Shown here one piece after another: positions 37,268 to 50,486 of a DNA stretch of 64,000 bases. The stretch is taken from NCBI GenBank assembly GCA_028554755.1, contig JAPTOF010000015.1, positions 14,519,501 through 14,583,500 of the forward strand. The letters are read 5' to 3'. A program made the translations under genes and the position numbers. The notes beneath the pieces were generated by a model, which worked only from the letters and a program-made list of their open reading frames with translations, had not been told where the DNA came from and made no database searches. The stretch comes from Cordia subcordata (taxonomy: Eukaryota > Streptophyta > Magnoliopsida > Boraginales > Cordiaceae). Position 1 is the stretch's first letter. Every line of letters begins with the position of its first letter.

Positions 37268-38432
37268 GATTAGGCCTTAGGGTTCGGTCTTCACAAAGGT
37301 CTTACGTCCTAGGTGCTTTAAGCCATAACTTCAGCTTCAAGAAGCAACTTCACTTCATACTCATATATTCATATAAGTGGACTCTCTATCAGAAGTGCTC
37401 CTTATTGGAAACCACCAACTACAGCGTACAGCTTCTTACTGAAAACCACCAACTAGACGACCCACCAAACCAAGTTAGACAGATCTTGGGAAAGGACATC
37501 AGGGAAGTTATTTCACGAAGATTGCTGGTTATGTAAACAGCATTTCCTCCATTAAAGAAAAAAATGGTGTATGATTATGTCAGCTATAAATTTTTGGTTC
37601 AAAGATTCATCTACCATGTAATTTTAGCATAGTCGTAGCGAGATTTCACTAGGTAAAGGCTCAAATTACAAAATAGCTTTATTAAAGCATGAGGCTTCAA
37701 AAATGGTTCAATTTGATTCATTTTAAAAATGGTGGAGGGAATTGAGGTCTTTCTAGAATTTTCATATATCACTCATCCATTTTCTTTTTCGCCCCCCCCC
37801 TCCCCCCCCCCCCCTTTCATATATAGCATGGGTCCTATACTAGTTTTTAAGGTAAGAGGAAATCTAGTGATGTTATTTAAGTTATGAGGAAAGCTGATGC
37901 TAATGTAATTACGATGAAATGATCTAAAACAAATAACTACATTCTTACTTCAATACTGTTTATTTAACAGTACCAAGTAATCCAAATGGGAGGAGAATAA
38001 TCATCGCTCATATGCACATGACATGCTAAGTTTCTTACGGACACAAAAACAAGACTTGCTGTGCCATTTCACATATCAGTTTAGTGAGTGGAATATATTC
38101 ACATTGGGGGTCGCATTTGTATTTTTCCCTCCAGCATGATCACTAGAAAAAGAGATTGGTGGCTAATGAATTTGCAGTATCAAACTAATCACAACGACAA
38201 CTTTCAATAATGACACTTGCAGTCTCAATATCTGGAAGGTTGTTAGAGGATCCTCTTCAGGACCATTTTCGGAAAGAAGCAACATTCAGCGTGATGCCAA
38301 TGTAGATAAACATACAGAGAAATCTGATTTATATTCTACTTAGTCAACCTACACGATTAAGCTTCTTCAGGTTTAAATGCGCTTGACCCATAACCAAGGA
38401 ACAGTATATTCTACATATCAAACCTGCTCAAG
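37268..38432. other. Intergenic, with probable 3' flank of BTB gene
   Basis: No gene is supported. Bases 37300-37560 are more G/C-balanced and contain a repeated ACCACCAACTA word (about 37410 and 37445). A C-run (37792-37814, broken once by T) is followed by ordinary AT-rich DNA. The part near 38433 should be the 3' untranslated region of the BTB gene. Confidence 0.45.
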
Positions 38433-41400
38433 TCACCTAGATTCAATGGATGAAGTTTCAGAGCCGCGAAGGAAAGATCTACGCCACCAAATCTGGAATG
38501 CTTTGCTGAGGTTGGGGCATTCAGTACCACACTTGGAGAAACACTGGAACCATTCCATGAATAGTCCGTATTGCTCCTTCAAAGGGAGAGTCAGCAGTGC
38601 TTGGCCCATGGCGTCCTCTAATACCTTCATGTCTAGCCCCTTTCTGCATCTCTGTAACCAACCGAAGTCCAATAGCATAGGTCTAAACCATGCCTGGAGG
38701 AGCCTTGACCTTTCCTCTGACTTGCAATGCAGTTTTCCAGATCCCATAGCAATAAACAACATTGCTGATACACGACTAAGCTCATATCTAATCATTGGAG
38801 ATGCATTCACATGCATCCTGAGCAACTCCTTCTGATCTACCCACATATTTACAAAGTCTTCAGCCAGTTGATGGTCAATTAGGATCTCAAGCAACCAATT
38901 GATGTTGTCAACTTGCTGTGAGATGCGCTCAACTAAGGGCCTATCTTTCTCCTTTTTAACATATGTCCCACGTGCATCAACGCCAACAGCTTCCCAGAGA
39001 AGAGTAACCAATGACCCTAGACAAGACTGGCAAACAGCAAATAAATCTTCCTTGTTGATATCAGCATGGTCCTTCACATAGATTGAACTTCTACACAAAA
39101 GACCCTTGACTAAAGATTTCAGCTCATTTCTTGCATTGGCATCTATGGAGCCAGTAATAGAACAAACAAGCTGTCTTGCTAAAGTTCGCTGAGAATCTAC
39201 GGAGTCAAGAGGGTATAGCCTTGCCATGATGTCTTGGCTTGTCAAATCATCAAAGTTGAATTTCATAAAAAGGGTCTTCAGTTTCTCTTCTTCTTCCTCA
39301 GTCCAAGGCATTGCTTCAATGTACTTTAAACACAATAAAACACCCCTGATGAACTTGATCCCTGCTGATACCTAACATTGTAAGCAACGATTATTATTTT
39401 GTCTGAATTTCTGATGAGACAGAATCACAAATGGGAATTAATTCACAGTTTTCAACTCTTGTTAATATACAGCACATATGACCATAAAATTTTATGTTTT
39501 ATATTCTGCAGCAGCTGGAGAAGTTTGAGAGCAATAGCTATGCCTGCTGTGAGATGTTCCGAACAACCTGTTCAATGATCTCAGAGTTGATTACGTTTTG
39601 CACCCTGTAAAATTAAAAAATGTCTCGATTTGACGATTTCCAACGTATACCAAAGATTTTCTCACACTTCAACCTTAAGTTTCAGTGATGCGTGCATTGC
39701 CAAATAGGAAAGTCAGCCAAAATAGCATACAACTGGTGAACTCTCACATAATTTTCAAATTATTTTCTGCAAGATTCTAAAGCAACCATTTGGACCACAA
39801 TAAGGGTGTCTCAAACTTGAGTTGAGTGCACGATTAGAGAAAATGTACCTTAGAGTGTGTAAATCAAGATATTTTAGAATACAAAACTGACATCTAATTG
39901 ACCTCTCAAACAAATAGAGTTTGACACATCATGAATTCATGATTGGATATTCAACTTGTCACTAGAATTAAGGATACCAAGTATGAAAAAGCATGCCCAA
40001 AGCACCATGAATTATGCTAACCAACACAATTTGGGTACAGTTCAATAACTTACAAAATATTTGTCTATCAAGTAGTTGAAGCAGAAATTTTATGATCACA
40101 TCATTTGACATAGGTACAAATTTGTAATGGTAATATAAGAACAATACATGCCGTAGTGAATCCATGTTGCCTGAACAAGTAGCTAAAAGAAGTAAAAGAA
40201 GCCTATTGAGCAACATTGCCTCATGGATCACACATGTTCCTCTTCTCTTAGCCAAAGGATGTTACCTGATTATATGATCATTCATAACATCGAAATCCTT
40301 GTTCAGAAAATGAGCAGGTTAGTTCATTTTAAAACAAATCTAATCATCAATTTTCACCCCAGACGTCTTATTAATCTTGTTTCTTTGATCCTTTCTGCCA
40401 TCACCTCAGATAATCACAAATGTGGTCAAATTGGTCAGTTATAATACAGGATACCTCTGTAAAGGTACTATAGAGCATTATAAGTTTTTCATCTTGATAT
40501 ACAATATAATGTGACATAATGTATCTTAAGACCTTGATCAAGATACTAGGATTGCAGATCCATTACCAACCACTACAAGGTGTATCCATATGGCTCAAAA
40601 GAAATATATAGAGCCGAGTTGAGAGCTCAGAAGTCTATCTCTTCGGAGAATAAAGTATAATATGAATCTTTATTTTCACACTTGCCTGTTCTGTATAAAA
40701 CTCTAGGTCCAATTTACTCTTCTCAAGATATTCTCCTACACAATAAAAAATGAAAGCCTTTTTGTATAAGCCAGAAAACTTGGATGTAGCAGAAGAATAT
40801 AACAAAATTCCACAATCTAATGATCCTCAAATTATTTCCTTTGCCTTTTCTCCCTTTCATTTCTATAAGTAAACATCGTAGTCAACAAAACATGACGGAA
40901 AGTAACCCATATATACAATTGAAATTCGACTAAATATAAGGTAGGCACATTGACGTCCTTCATTATCTTCTTATAATACAATATTTTGCTTGCAAGTTAA
41001 TAAAAGAAAAGAATGGCCTGGAGTGGGAGCAGAAGTTATTTTTATCTATTATTCAGAATCCATAACCACAATAAATCATTAAGGGGAAGTTTTGATTTAT
41101 GTTATATAAATGGAAAAAGAGTTCATTAATGCTCCTATTATTCAAGATAGAAGTACATGTTACGAGTAGCTGTACAACAGTGAAAGTAAAATCATGCCAT
41201 TGTATTAAGATCTTTTAGGGTCTTCACTCAAGAACAAGTGCATTTGGCAACTTATTGCCAAGGAACATTTGGTGAAACACTTAGAATATGCTAGCTTGTC
41301 ACAACTGGACCATAATGGCCCACACCTCATTTAAACTGAAGGTAGCAGCCATATGGCTCTGGATTATTTTAAGTCAACATTAAAAATCATTAAAAGTAGA

Positions 41401-42902
41401 ACTTCTAAGATCTCTACTTGAGTCAGCAAAGGAGTTGATTGTTACAAATCAGCATTTCATTCAAGAAACAGTCTTTTAGGTTTTCCAGGAATTAAATGTC
41501 ATGATCAACTGCATTTATTCATCAACTATTCATATGTTTGGTCTGTAAGTTGGTTATCAACAAATTATTTGCCATAATGTTGTCACAAAATATCCACCTA
41601 CCTCCCTTACAGTTACAGTTACTTCGAGCCAAAAAATATATTAGCTTATAAATCAAGTAAGCCCATTGGAGTTAAACAAGCAAATTACCACCTAACACTT
41701 CATTTCATGGCATTTTCTGTTAGAAAGTTAGTCTTCAGAGTTTGAATAAGGACCAATGCTTAAGCTGAAAAGTAAGTTTCAAAAGGCGACGAACAAGCTA
41801 TTTGAAACAAAGAAAACCCCTTACAAACTGAAGTGGACCTAGTTTCAGATGAAGTGCAAGTGAACTAAATTGATTTAATCTCATCGAACCAACATGTGCA
41901 TTTCAACCTGACATAGTTAAACCAAATCTAAGACTCAGCTTCAGCTCTTCAACATCTCATCAATAAAGAGTGTGTTAAACCCATATATAAAACGAGTGAT
42001 TTAAAAAAATTCTTTGTGTGCAATTCACAATACACTTAGTGCAGAAACCGGATAAGAACGACTGTAACGAAAAGACAAATCTTAAAACAGCGAATTGGTT
42101 AGTAGAATAAAAAATTCAAGAACAAGAATGTCGAAATCCTCAGAGAGTATAGTACCTCAAGCACATCAATGGCGCGATAAACCCCGATCTTGAGTAACTT
42201 CTTAGTGATATGCTCCTCATTCTCCTCGAACATAAGCTCAATTGTCTCACGGAAAACGTTCAGGTTCTCAACATCCGGCACCTCAATCCGGCACAAACCA
42301 CCCAAATTCTTCCTGTAATCGGCGATCAATTCCGCAAAAACCGCACTGTTGGAGATCAAAACGTCGGAGCTTAGCTCCAACACCAAAGACCCAAACCCGT
42401 TCTTGGCCTTGAGATTCAACCTCACATCGAAAATCCCAAGACTACCCTCGCTTCTTGCGCTGTTACTTCGATCAAGGGTTTCGGAATCTTGCGTTTGGGG
42501 CAAGGGCAGTTTAGGAAGAGGAGGAGGAGAAATAGGTGGAGGAGGAGGAGGAGGAGGAGGAGGAGATGAGTAGTTAGTGGAGTGCTGGAAATGGGTTAGG
42601 GATTGGGTGGGTTCGTCGATGGGCGAGACCCGACCCGGGGAGAGGATGCGGCGGGTCACGATGCCGATCTTGGATTGTGGAGAGGTGGGGAGTGAATTGG
42701 CAGCTGATTTCGAGGGTATTTCAGACTTTCTGGCGGAAGACGAGGAAGAACCGCCGGCAATGGTCGTGGTGGTGGTGGGGTTTTCGGGTGGGAGGGAGGA
42801 GAAGGAGCAGCACCAGGAGAGGCGGCGGTGGGGCGGAGCAGGTGGCGGCTCACGGCGATGTTGGTGGTGGTGGAGATAATGGGATTTTGAGCGAGTGGAC
42901 AT
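38433..42902 (-). CDS. BTB/POZ domain-containing protein (plant At2g13690/At1g63850-like)
   Basis: Two exons, 42902-42156 and 39371-38433, joined in phase 0 across a 2,784-bp GT-AG intron, give 561 aa, close to the usual size of this plant BTB subgroup. The N terminus has RRLSWCCSFSSLPPENP and a run of ten prolines near residue 115. The BTB/POZ fold starts at about residue 159 (DVRLNLKAKNGFGSL) and crosses the exon junction at AIDVLE/VSAGIKF. The C-terminal part is the subgroup's conserved region (LKYIEAMPWTEEEEEKL, later NINWLLEILIDHQLAEDFV). BTB proteins commonly act as adaptors for CUL3 ubiquitin ligases; that role here is inference. The ATG at 42902 is the first in the frame. No disruption is seen. 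Confidence 0.9.
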
Positions 42903-42904
42903 TC

Positions 42905-42918
42905 CGAGGAGAGAGGAG

Positions 42919-42970
<52 letters not shown>
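42905..42970. repeat. (GA)n tract in BTB gene leader
   Basis: Two GAGAGGA units are followed by about 25 uninterrupted GA dinucleotides. On the minus strand this is a (CT)n leader immediately upstream of the ATG at 42902. CT-rich leaders are frequent in plant 5' UTRs and this one would be length-variable. Confidence 0.85.
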
Positions 42971-42976
<6 letters not shown>

Positions 42977-44156
42977 TGTTTTGGTGAGTGAGAGTGAAGA
43001 GTGAATATGAAATTAAATTAATATTAATTTAAATGGTGATGATGATATGATGATTTGATTGGTTAGGCACTTCTCTTTGATTACTCTGTGTGTGTGTGTG
43101 TGTTGGGTGGGGTTGGTATGTTGGTTAAGTCGTTAAAACCACGAGGGCCGACAAATCCAACTCTCACACAGACACACACACACACACACACACACTCACC
43201 CACTGCCAACTCACTTCCATTCATGTGTTTTTTGTTTCCTTCCTCCTCCCCTCGTAAACCCCACATTGTTTTTGGACTTTTTTCTGAATTTTTTTAAGGA
43301 TTTTAATTTTTTTTCAAAATTAATTTAAATGAAAAGTATTTTTTTGGTTAAAAAAGCAAATTTAAATGAGCCTTCACTACTTTGGACATGACAAATGGCA
43401 AATATTGTATTATCAAAATTTGATATTCTTTTACAGATTACTTTTTTTCTTTTACAGGTCAGAAACAAATTTAATGAGGATGGCTTTGGATGGACCAAAC
43501 CCACCTTTGACTTTCTAGTGAAGGCCTCGAATCACCAAGGGTGGGCCTTAAACGAGTCTCGAACTCCTATAAGACGTTGTGTGCGTTTCAACCTTGTGTC
43601 CTCATTCTTTTTTCGAATGAATAGTAATAATTGTTGTTATAGTAATTAAAAATAGATACTTTTGAGAGAAGCAAGACATGTCATTATAATTAAAAATTCC
43701 ATTAAACAGTCGTTCTGAGTTACAGATGCTATTTCTATAAGAACTTCTAAAGCTACTCCATGTTCTGGAAATAAGGTAACTTAAGTTAAACTAGGCTAGG
43801 CTAAGTTGTGCCAGACAGAGAGGTAAATGTATGACATTGAGTCAATTTATCAAGAATCCTTTCCTCAGTCTTGTCATGCTCTTTTTATAGTAATAAACCA
43901 GTAAGTAATTGTCATAATAATCTTTATGTTTTATAATCCCTATCTTCGTGCTTATTCCAACACTTTCTTCATAACTCAATAACTATCCATTTTCTTTAAA
44001 TCACTAACCACCCTAATAGAGCCCTTCGAGTTCCTTTTAGCCTTTTGAACCTTGTTAATAAACACTCGGACCTCTTCGAGTGTAGCACTTGCTGCCTTTT
44101 AATCCCTCAATCTCTCCAAACTAAAGACTCTTTTCCCTTTAAAGGATCCCACACTA
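42971..44156. other. BTB gene upstream region and intergenic DNA
   Basis: The BTB promoter should lie in the first few hundred bases, but I cannot fix a TATA box. A (TG)n tract at about 43086-43102 faces an (AC)n tract at 43168-43196. Minus-strand reading of 44000-44140 gives a short coding-like stretch (EEVRVFINKVQKAKRNSKGS) with flanking stops, perhaps a gene remnant that I cannot identify. Confidence 0.4.
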
Positions 44157-44591
44157 TGTAAGTATAAATATTCATAAAACTTTATGAATCAGGATCTTGA
44201 ACAAATAATTCTCACAATAAAATACCTGATGCAAAAGAGGTGGCCATCTCAATATTCGCTAGACAAAACCTTCCTTGGAACGAAATAAATTTGTTTGCCC
44301 CTTTGACCCTTTTCTCTTATTACACAGGCTTTCTAATTGTATGATATTTAGTGTGTAACATTGATGGGCAAGGAGAGGACTAATTTATATCTATTAATTC
44401 TAAGGAGAGGACTAATTTATATCTATTAATTCTTTAATCTGGTATGTCTATCAAGTAATCGAATGACTGGATGAGATTTAATTAGCTATTAAGATAATTA
44501 CAGTAAACCCATAAATTAGGTAGTTGTATATCCTAAAATAATATGTAGAATATCTACTATATTAGGCCACATAATTTAAAATATTCTAACA
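44157..44591 (-). repeat. 3' LTR of Copia II with 32-bp tandem duplication
   Basis: 435 bp, against 403 bp in its partner. The whole 32-base difference is a perfect tandem duplication, 44370-44401 and 44402-44433 (unit beginning AAGGAGAGGACTAATTTATA). The partner LTR has one copy only. Confidence 0.85.
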
Positions 44592-45292
44592 TTCTCCCAC
44601 TTGGCCTAATAAATAACACTAATTCTTAATAGAATAATCTTAAGGCGCGTATAAAGAAATAAAATCATTTTCCATTCAACATAATTTCCTATAGTTAATA
44701 CTTCTCAAAATGCGAGTTATGGCGATCATAATCGTTCTTGAATATTTTCATATATTAAATCTGAACATTAGGTGTGCATCCTCATAACAAATAGGAAAAT
44801 ATCAATGTAAATCAGAAATATGTTATTGAGCTCAGAATGTCAAAATATCAAGAAAGATTAATTACAACCAAGGCCTATCCTCTGCACATGCTCCTTAAAT
44901 GCCTTTGGTTGCAATCCCTTCGTCAAAGGATTTGCTATTATCAGACTGTACTAATATGCTGAATAGATACTCTTTGTTTCTAGACCTTGTCCTTAACGGC
45001 AAAACACTTTAGTTCCATATGTTTGGAACCTTTTGAGTATTTGTTTGTTTTTGGAGAAGAAAACAGCTGCGGAATTATCACAATAAATCTTCAGTGGCTT
45101 GGTTATGGTGTCAAAACATAGGAATTATGGCTTCAAAACATGCCACAAACTCTACTTCCATAGTGGATGAAGCAATGACAAACTATTTAGCACTTTTCCA
45201 CAAAACAGCTCCTTTGTACAGTAGAAATAAGTAATTGAATGTGGACTTTCGGCTACTAAGGCATCTCATAAAATATGAATTCGAATATCTAA

Positions 45293-46860
45293 TCACTTGT
45301 AATTGATTGGTTTGGTCTTCTTATACATGAGCATGATATCCTTTGTTCCTTGTAGGTACCTCAAAACTTTCTTTGCAGCTGTCCAATGATCAATGCCAGG
45401 ATAGCTTTGATATCGGCCTAATATTCCAACAACAAAGCTAATTTCTGGCCTTGTACAATTTTGTACATACATCAAACTATCGACAACAGAAACATAAGGA
45501 TTGGACTCTACTACCTTTCGTTCTACATCATTCTTTAGACACTGCATGAGACTAAATTTGTCTCTCTTCTAAATTAGAACAATTCCATATGAGCATTTAC
45601 CCATATTAAATCTCTCTAGAATTTTTTCAATATAGGCTTTTTGAGACAATCCCAACCATCCTTGTGACCTATCACGGACTATTTCAATTTCTATGACATA
45701 GGATCCTTGCCTATATCTTTCATTTCAAAATTGTTAGATAGAAAATCTTTAGTCTTCTGTAATATACCCAAATCATTAGCAATAAGTAAGATATCATCAA
45801 CATATAGGTCTAGGAATGTAAACTTACTCCCGTTGTTCTTTAGATATATATATACTTGTCAACGATGTTCTCTTGAAATTTGAAAGATGTTATGGTATCA
45901 TTGAACTTAATGTACCGTTGTCGGGAAGCTTTTTAAGTCCATATATTGATTTCTTAAGTTTACACACCATGTGTCCCTTTCCTTCTATTGAGAAACCTTC
46001 TGATTAGTCCATATAAACCTTCTCTTCATGATCACTATTAAGAAAGGCCATTTTTTCATCCATTTGGTGCAACTCTAAATCATATTTAGCCCCCAAAGCC
46101 AAAATTATTCGTAATGAGTCTTTCTTTGGAACTGGTGAAAAGATCTCTTTATAACCAATGCCATCCTTTTGAGTAAAACCCTTGGCAAGAAGACTAGCTT
46201 TATATCATTCAATGTTATTGCTTGAGTCATGCTTCGTCTTGAAGACCCATTTACACCCGACTTATTTATAATTCTTCAGTAACTCGACGAGATTCTAGAC
46301 TTTGTTTTGTTCCATTGATTTTAATTCATCTTTCATGGCGTTAATCCATTTATTAGACTCGGGATATTTCATGACTTGTCAAAATGGAATGGAATCTTTA
46401 TTAATTCCATGATCAAAATTCGAGTCTTGCAAATAAATCACATAATCATCTAGAATAGCCGATTTTCTTTCTCTTCGAGATCTCGTTGATGGTATTCCTT
46501 ATGGTTCATTCACTTCAGATATAGGTGAGTTAGTTTCTTCAATTGGGTGCTTCATCATTCAAATGTTGTTCAGTATTATCAAATTGTTGCTCTATAGTTG
46601 GAACTACATTTGGAGTGTACATGGATAGAGAAGCATTTATAGTTATAGGAATGTTTACCCTTATCTTGTTAATGTCCATATTTTGCCGTTTAGAACTCCC
46701 ACTAACTTCATCATTCTCAATGAATCTTGCATTACCAATTTCTACGATTTTCAGACTGTGGTAAGGGCAATAAAACCTATACCCTCTGGACTTCCCTGGG
46801 TAACCTATAAAGTAACTACTAATCGTTCAAGAATCCAATTTCTTTTTCTGTGGATTATAA
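45293..46860 (-). pseudogene. Copia RT region of element II
   Basis: Minus-strand reading from about 46860 gives IYNPQKKKLDS, a stop, then YFIGYPGKSRGYRFYCP and IGNARFIENDEVSGS. This is the post-integrase region, followed by scattered RT blocks. The catalytic box YVDDILLIAN is intact at the complement of 45793-45804. The distal block 45293-45547 (VDSLMYVQNCTRPEISFVVG...YQSYPGIDHW) leads toward RNase H, which is reduced or lost before the LTR. Stops and indels prevent function. Confidence 0.75.
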
Positions 46861-47750
46861 ATTTGTGCTTCTGCTTGGCAACCCCAAACATGTAGCTGTC
46901 TTAGGTTTCTTTTCGAAATATACAAAAAGATTATATTTACCTTTCTTTTTGAACCAAACCTTACATTTCAAGCAATCTTTCTCATAATGTCCTTTTTGCT
47001 TGCAGAAATGACATTTATCTGCCTTTTGTTCCTTCTTTTCAATCCTTGGAATTTTGCCAAATGCTTTCTTCTTCTTGAACTTGATGGCCTTCACTTTAAG
47101 TCCTTTACCAGCTCCTTGACCCATGAGGTTGACAAAATGACTTTCTTGCTTCTTTAGCCTTGCTTTCTCTTGAGTAAACATACTAGACAATTCACTAATA
47201 TTCCACTTATCCTTAATAGTGTTATAGTTGATTTGGCATAGTCCATACTCAAAAGGCAGTGAATTCAGACTAAACTGCACTAAGAAGAAGTTATTCGTAT
47301 TCATCCCTAAGGTCTTTAGCCTTGTTGCAATGTTAGTCATCTTGATGATATGGTCTTGCATGCTCCTCGACCCAATAAACTTCATAATGGTGAATTGAGC
47401 CACTAGCGTACCAGTGAGTGACTTGTCTGTAGAACAAAACCTTTCTTCCACAAACTTAAGGAATTCTTTAGCGCTTTTTGTTTATGGAATGGTGGTCGTA
47501 ATGTTGTTGGCAATAGTCATTTGCATAAATATCAAGCTCAATCTGTTGGACCACATCCATGCTTTATATTATAACTTTTCATCTTCATTACTCGATCTAT
47601 AATGGCAGCAGGCTCATCTTTCAACAATGCTAAGTTAAGATCCAAAACACCTAAATGGAAGCTGACTTGTTCACACCATTCAGAAAAGTTTAATCCATTG
47701 AATATGGTAACAGACGAAGTGTGTGAATGGAGTGAAATACCTGTAAATAA
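46855..47750 (-). pseudogene. Copia gag of element II fused to post-integrase sequence
   Basis: The N-terminal part (FNGLNFSEWCEQVSFHLGVL) reads at about 47700-47640 and is separated by stops from a 199-codon open stretch, 47451-46855. That stretch contains FIGSRSMQDHIIKMTNIATR and a CCHC zinc knuckle (CHFCKQKGHYEKDC). After KKPKTAT the frame runs out of gag, and one frame over the sequence reads WGCQAEAQIYNPQ, which belongs downstream of integrase. This places a deletion of protease, GAG-pre-integrase and integrase at about 46890-46920. Confidence 0.75.
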
Positions 47751-47785
47751 TATATGTGTGTGTGTGTATGTGTGTGTGTGTACAC
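47751..47785. repeat. (TG)n microsatellite
   Basis: Interrupted TG run (TATGTGTGTGTGTGTATGTG and more) in the leader of Copia II, next to the gag start. Confidence 0.7.
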
Positions 47786-48249
47786 ATGCTCATTAGACAA
47801 ACAATCACATAATTGATTGGATAATTAAATCATTAGAGTATATCACAGCACTCCTTTAGGTAAGTACTATAATATACTATCATTAAATAAACGTAATGAG
47901 TAACTTTATTGGATAAATAAAAATTTTCAGCCAAGCATAATGTGATCTTTGGATATACAAATATATATGACCAAAATACGAATTTATTCCATTATGCTCA
48001 TTGATCATATAAAACGATTTACCCTTGGGTGAATCCTAAAGTTCTAATGACAAGTGAATGTAAATTTATCCATCTTTTTTTTTTTGTAATAAGCATTTCA
48101 TGAATATAATGGATAAATTATTTTTATATATACATGATATATACATATAATTATTCTAATCTGGCGACTTTGGTGAAATAAAAAACTATATAATATAAGT
48201 CATATGTATTCAATTAGAATATTTTGATAAAACTTTAATTCCCTTTCTA

Positions 48250-49780
48250 CCTTAAGCAAAATACATAATTGCTTATAAAATCCATATACGCTTATAAAGA
48301 AGATGCTTGTGAAACAAATATAAGCTTATAAAAGAGATGGCAACACAAACCTGCAAGCTTATATGCTAATGAATATGAATACCAAAGCTTAACGGCAGAG
48401 GCATGTATATGATTTGTTATTATATGTTTTATATTAATGCTTCAATGATGAAAATAAGAATATTTGGTAAATATATTTGTGCATAATTTTTATACGTCTT
48501 GATTACATTGGATGATTAATAAAAGTTTGATTTGTAAATTGTACATGTTTATAGATGTGATGGACATAGATATTTTGAATGGCTTGGTTGTATTTGGATA
48601 TTTGTATGTATATCATGCTTAGCAAGCCTGAAGAATGATGGAAGTACTTACATATGAAGATCAAGATCTATTATTCGTAACCTTGGAAGATTAAAGGCAA
48701 GGAAAAATACAAGGAAAGGAGACATAAGTGACATTAGGGGCACTGACTTATACTTTACTTGTGTTTTACCTTGAATACATCTTTCTATAGCTCAAATGCT
48801 TGATTGAAATTTTTTTTCTAAAAATCCTTGAACTTTGGAAAATATCTTTCTACATCCTTTTAAATTAAGTTTCTAGCTAAACAAATCTTCGAAATATTTT
48901 TCTAATATGCTTGGATTTTACTTTGATTTTGAAAAGGACTGAATTGAGCTGAAAAACCAAAGCTTCAGGTCTACTGATCGCCCCAACCGGTCGACTGATT
49001 GGTGGTAGGCTTATTGGGTGAAACAATTTGAAAAGCAAAATTTTGAAAAACCTTCTGCCGTTGCCGGCAGGGCATTCGATCGACCAGACCCTTCAACCGG
49101 TAGGCCAAATATAGTTTGAAAATTAGCCGTTTTAATCTATTTTTGCCAAGATCTTTCATATCGTCAGCTAATTATGAAAATTTGCACTCTCAGGCTCCAT
49201 TCTACAACTATTTAAATATCTTTTGAGCCTTTAATTTACAACAACAACACAAGAAAAATTACTTATACACTCATTGAGCTAAAGATTGTTATATTTTTTA
49301 GAACTACAAGAGCTTTTATTTTTAAATTCCTTGAGAGAGTAGAAATCCTTTGATACACTTTGATATTCACTGTATTTTATTTACATACTCTTGGACTAGA
49401 TTATTTTTGTGAGAAATTGATTAGCAAGAGTGTGGAAAAATCCTTAGTTTAGAGAACACTTGGATTTTTTAAAGGAGTTTCAAAGAGTTGTACTAGTTGG
49501 TTTATACTCTACCAACATTTGAAGGGTATTGTTAGTGGATGTGTTGAAGTCCTAAGAGGAGAATTCTTGGGCGTTGGATATAGACAAGGTTGAACTACTT
49601 AAAAATCATGGTGCAATCCTTTTCTCTTTTATCTCTCTATTATTGTTTAGCTTATTGTTTGCAAGGTGTTTGATAAATTGCCTAAAGAGAATCACTTGCT
49701 TTAAATTGGCAATTATTTTCAAAAAGTGTAGTATAATCTTAATTCACCCCCCTTTTAAGATTATAACATGGTGCCTAATC
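48250..49780 (+). mobile_element. SIRE/Maximus-like LTR fragment nested in Copia II
   Basis: The right end reads AATTCACCCCCC TTTTAAG and then AACATGGTGCC, resembling the C-rich end of a SIRE-type LTR followed by a shortened primer-binding site. Upstream, 48970-49110 contains CCGGTCGACTGATTGG-type words also seen in the solo LTR at 24700-24850 (opposite orientation). I cannot place the left edge or a target duplication, so coordinates are approximate. It explains why the leader of Copia II is over 2 kb. Confidence 0.45.
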
Positions 49781-50083
49781 CTTTAATACTTCCATGTGTT
49801 CAGATTAATCATTAAACCCAAATCTATTAGCAAAACCTCATAAATTGCAGATTGTATCATAAACAAAATCTAAACTTTCATGACAAGATTAACCATTCAC
49901 GTCTCCTCATTATTGGTCATGCTAAAGCGCCAAAATTCATAATCAATAAAAATTCATATTAGCCTAGATTGATAAAAAAAAAATCATACTTTAGCAAATT
50001 AGTGGGATGGATCATCATAATTAAAAGTCAAAAGACTATAATCAGATAAATTACGAGTTAAAAAAAAAGGCTCTGATACCACA

Positions 50084-50486
50084 TGTAAGCATAAATATTC
50101 ACAAAACTTTATGAATCAAAATCTTGAACAAATAATTTTCACAATAAAATACTTGATGTGGAAGAGGTGGCCATCTCGATATTCACTAGACAAACCTTCC
50201 TTGGAGCAAAATAAATTTGTTTCTCCCTTTTAACTCTTTTCTCATGTTACACAAACTTTCTGATAGTATGATATTTATTGTGTAACCTTGATAGGCAAGG
50301 AGAGGACCAATTTATATCAATTAATTCTTTGATCCGGTACATCCATCAAGTGACCAAATGAATGGATGAGATTTAATTAGCTATTAAGATAATTACAGTA
50401 ACCCTATAAATTAGCTAGTCGTATGTCCTAAAATAATAAGTAGAATATCTATCATATTAGGCCACATAATATAGAATATTCTAACA
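50084..50486 (-). repeat. 5' LTR of Copia II
   Basis: 403 bp, plus-strand ends TGTAAGC...CTAACA, homologous to 44157-44591 apart from the latter's 32-bp duplication and scattered substitutions. Confidence 0.85.

Larger units (their letters stand above)
44157..50486 (-). mobile_element. Copia LTR retrotransposon II, internally deleted
   Basis: A minus-strand Copia element with LTRs at 44157-44591 (3') and 50084-50486 (5'). The primer-binding site is the complement of GCTCTGATACCA (50070-50081), and the polypurine tract is the complement of TTCTCCCACTTGG (from 44592). Gag remnants lie at about 47750-46900 and RT remnants at about 46500-45290. Protease and integrase are missing between them. 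A SIRE-like LTR fragment occupies part of the leader. Flanking pentamers CACTA and CGTTG do not match, so no target duplication is visible. Confidence 0.8.

Noticed and set aside
38377..38835. 152-codon plus-strand frame
   Set aside because: It lies wholly antisense to the last BTB exon, which has clear homology and splicing.
42349..42991. Glycine-, tryptophan- and arginine-rich plus-strand frames
   Set aside because: They are antisense to the proline-rich exon and GA tract of the BTB gene.
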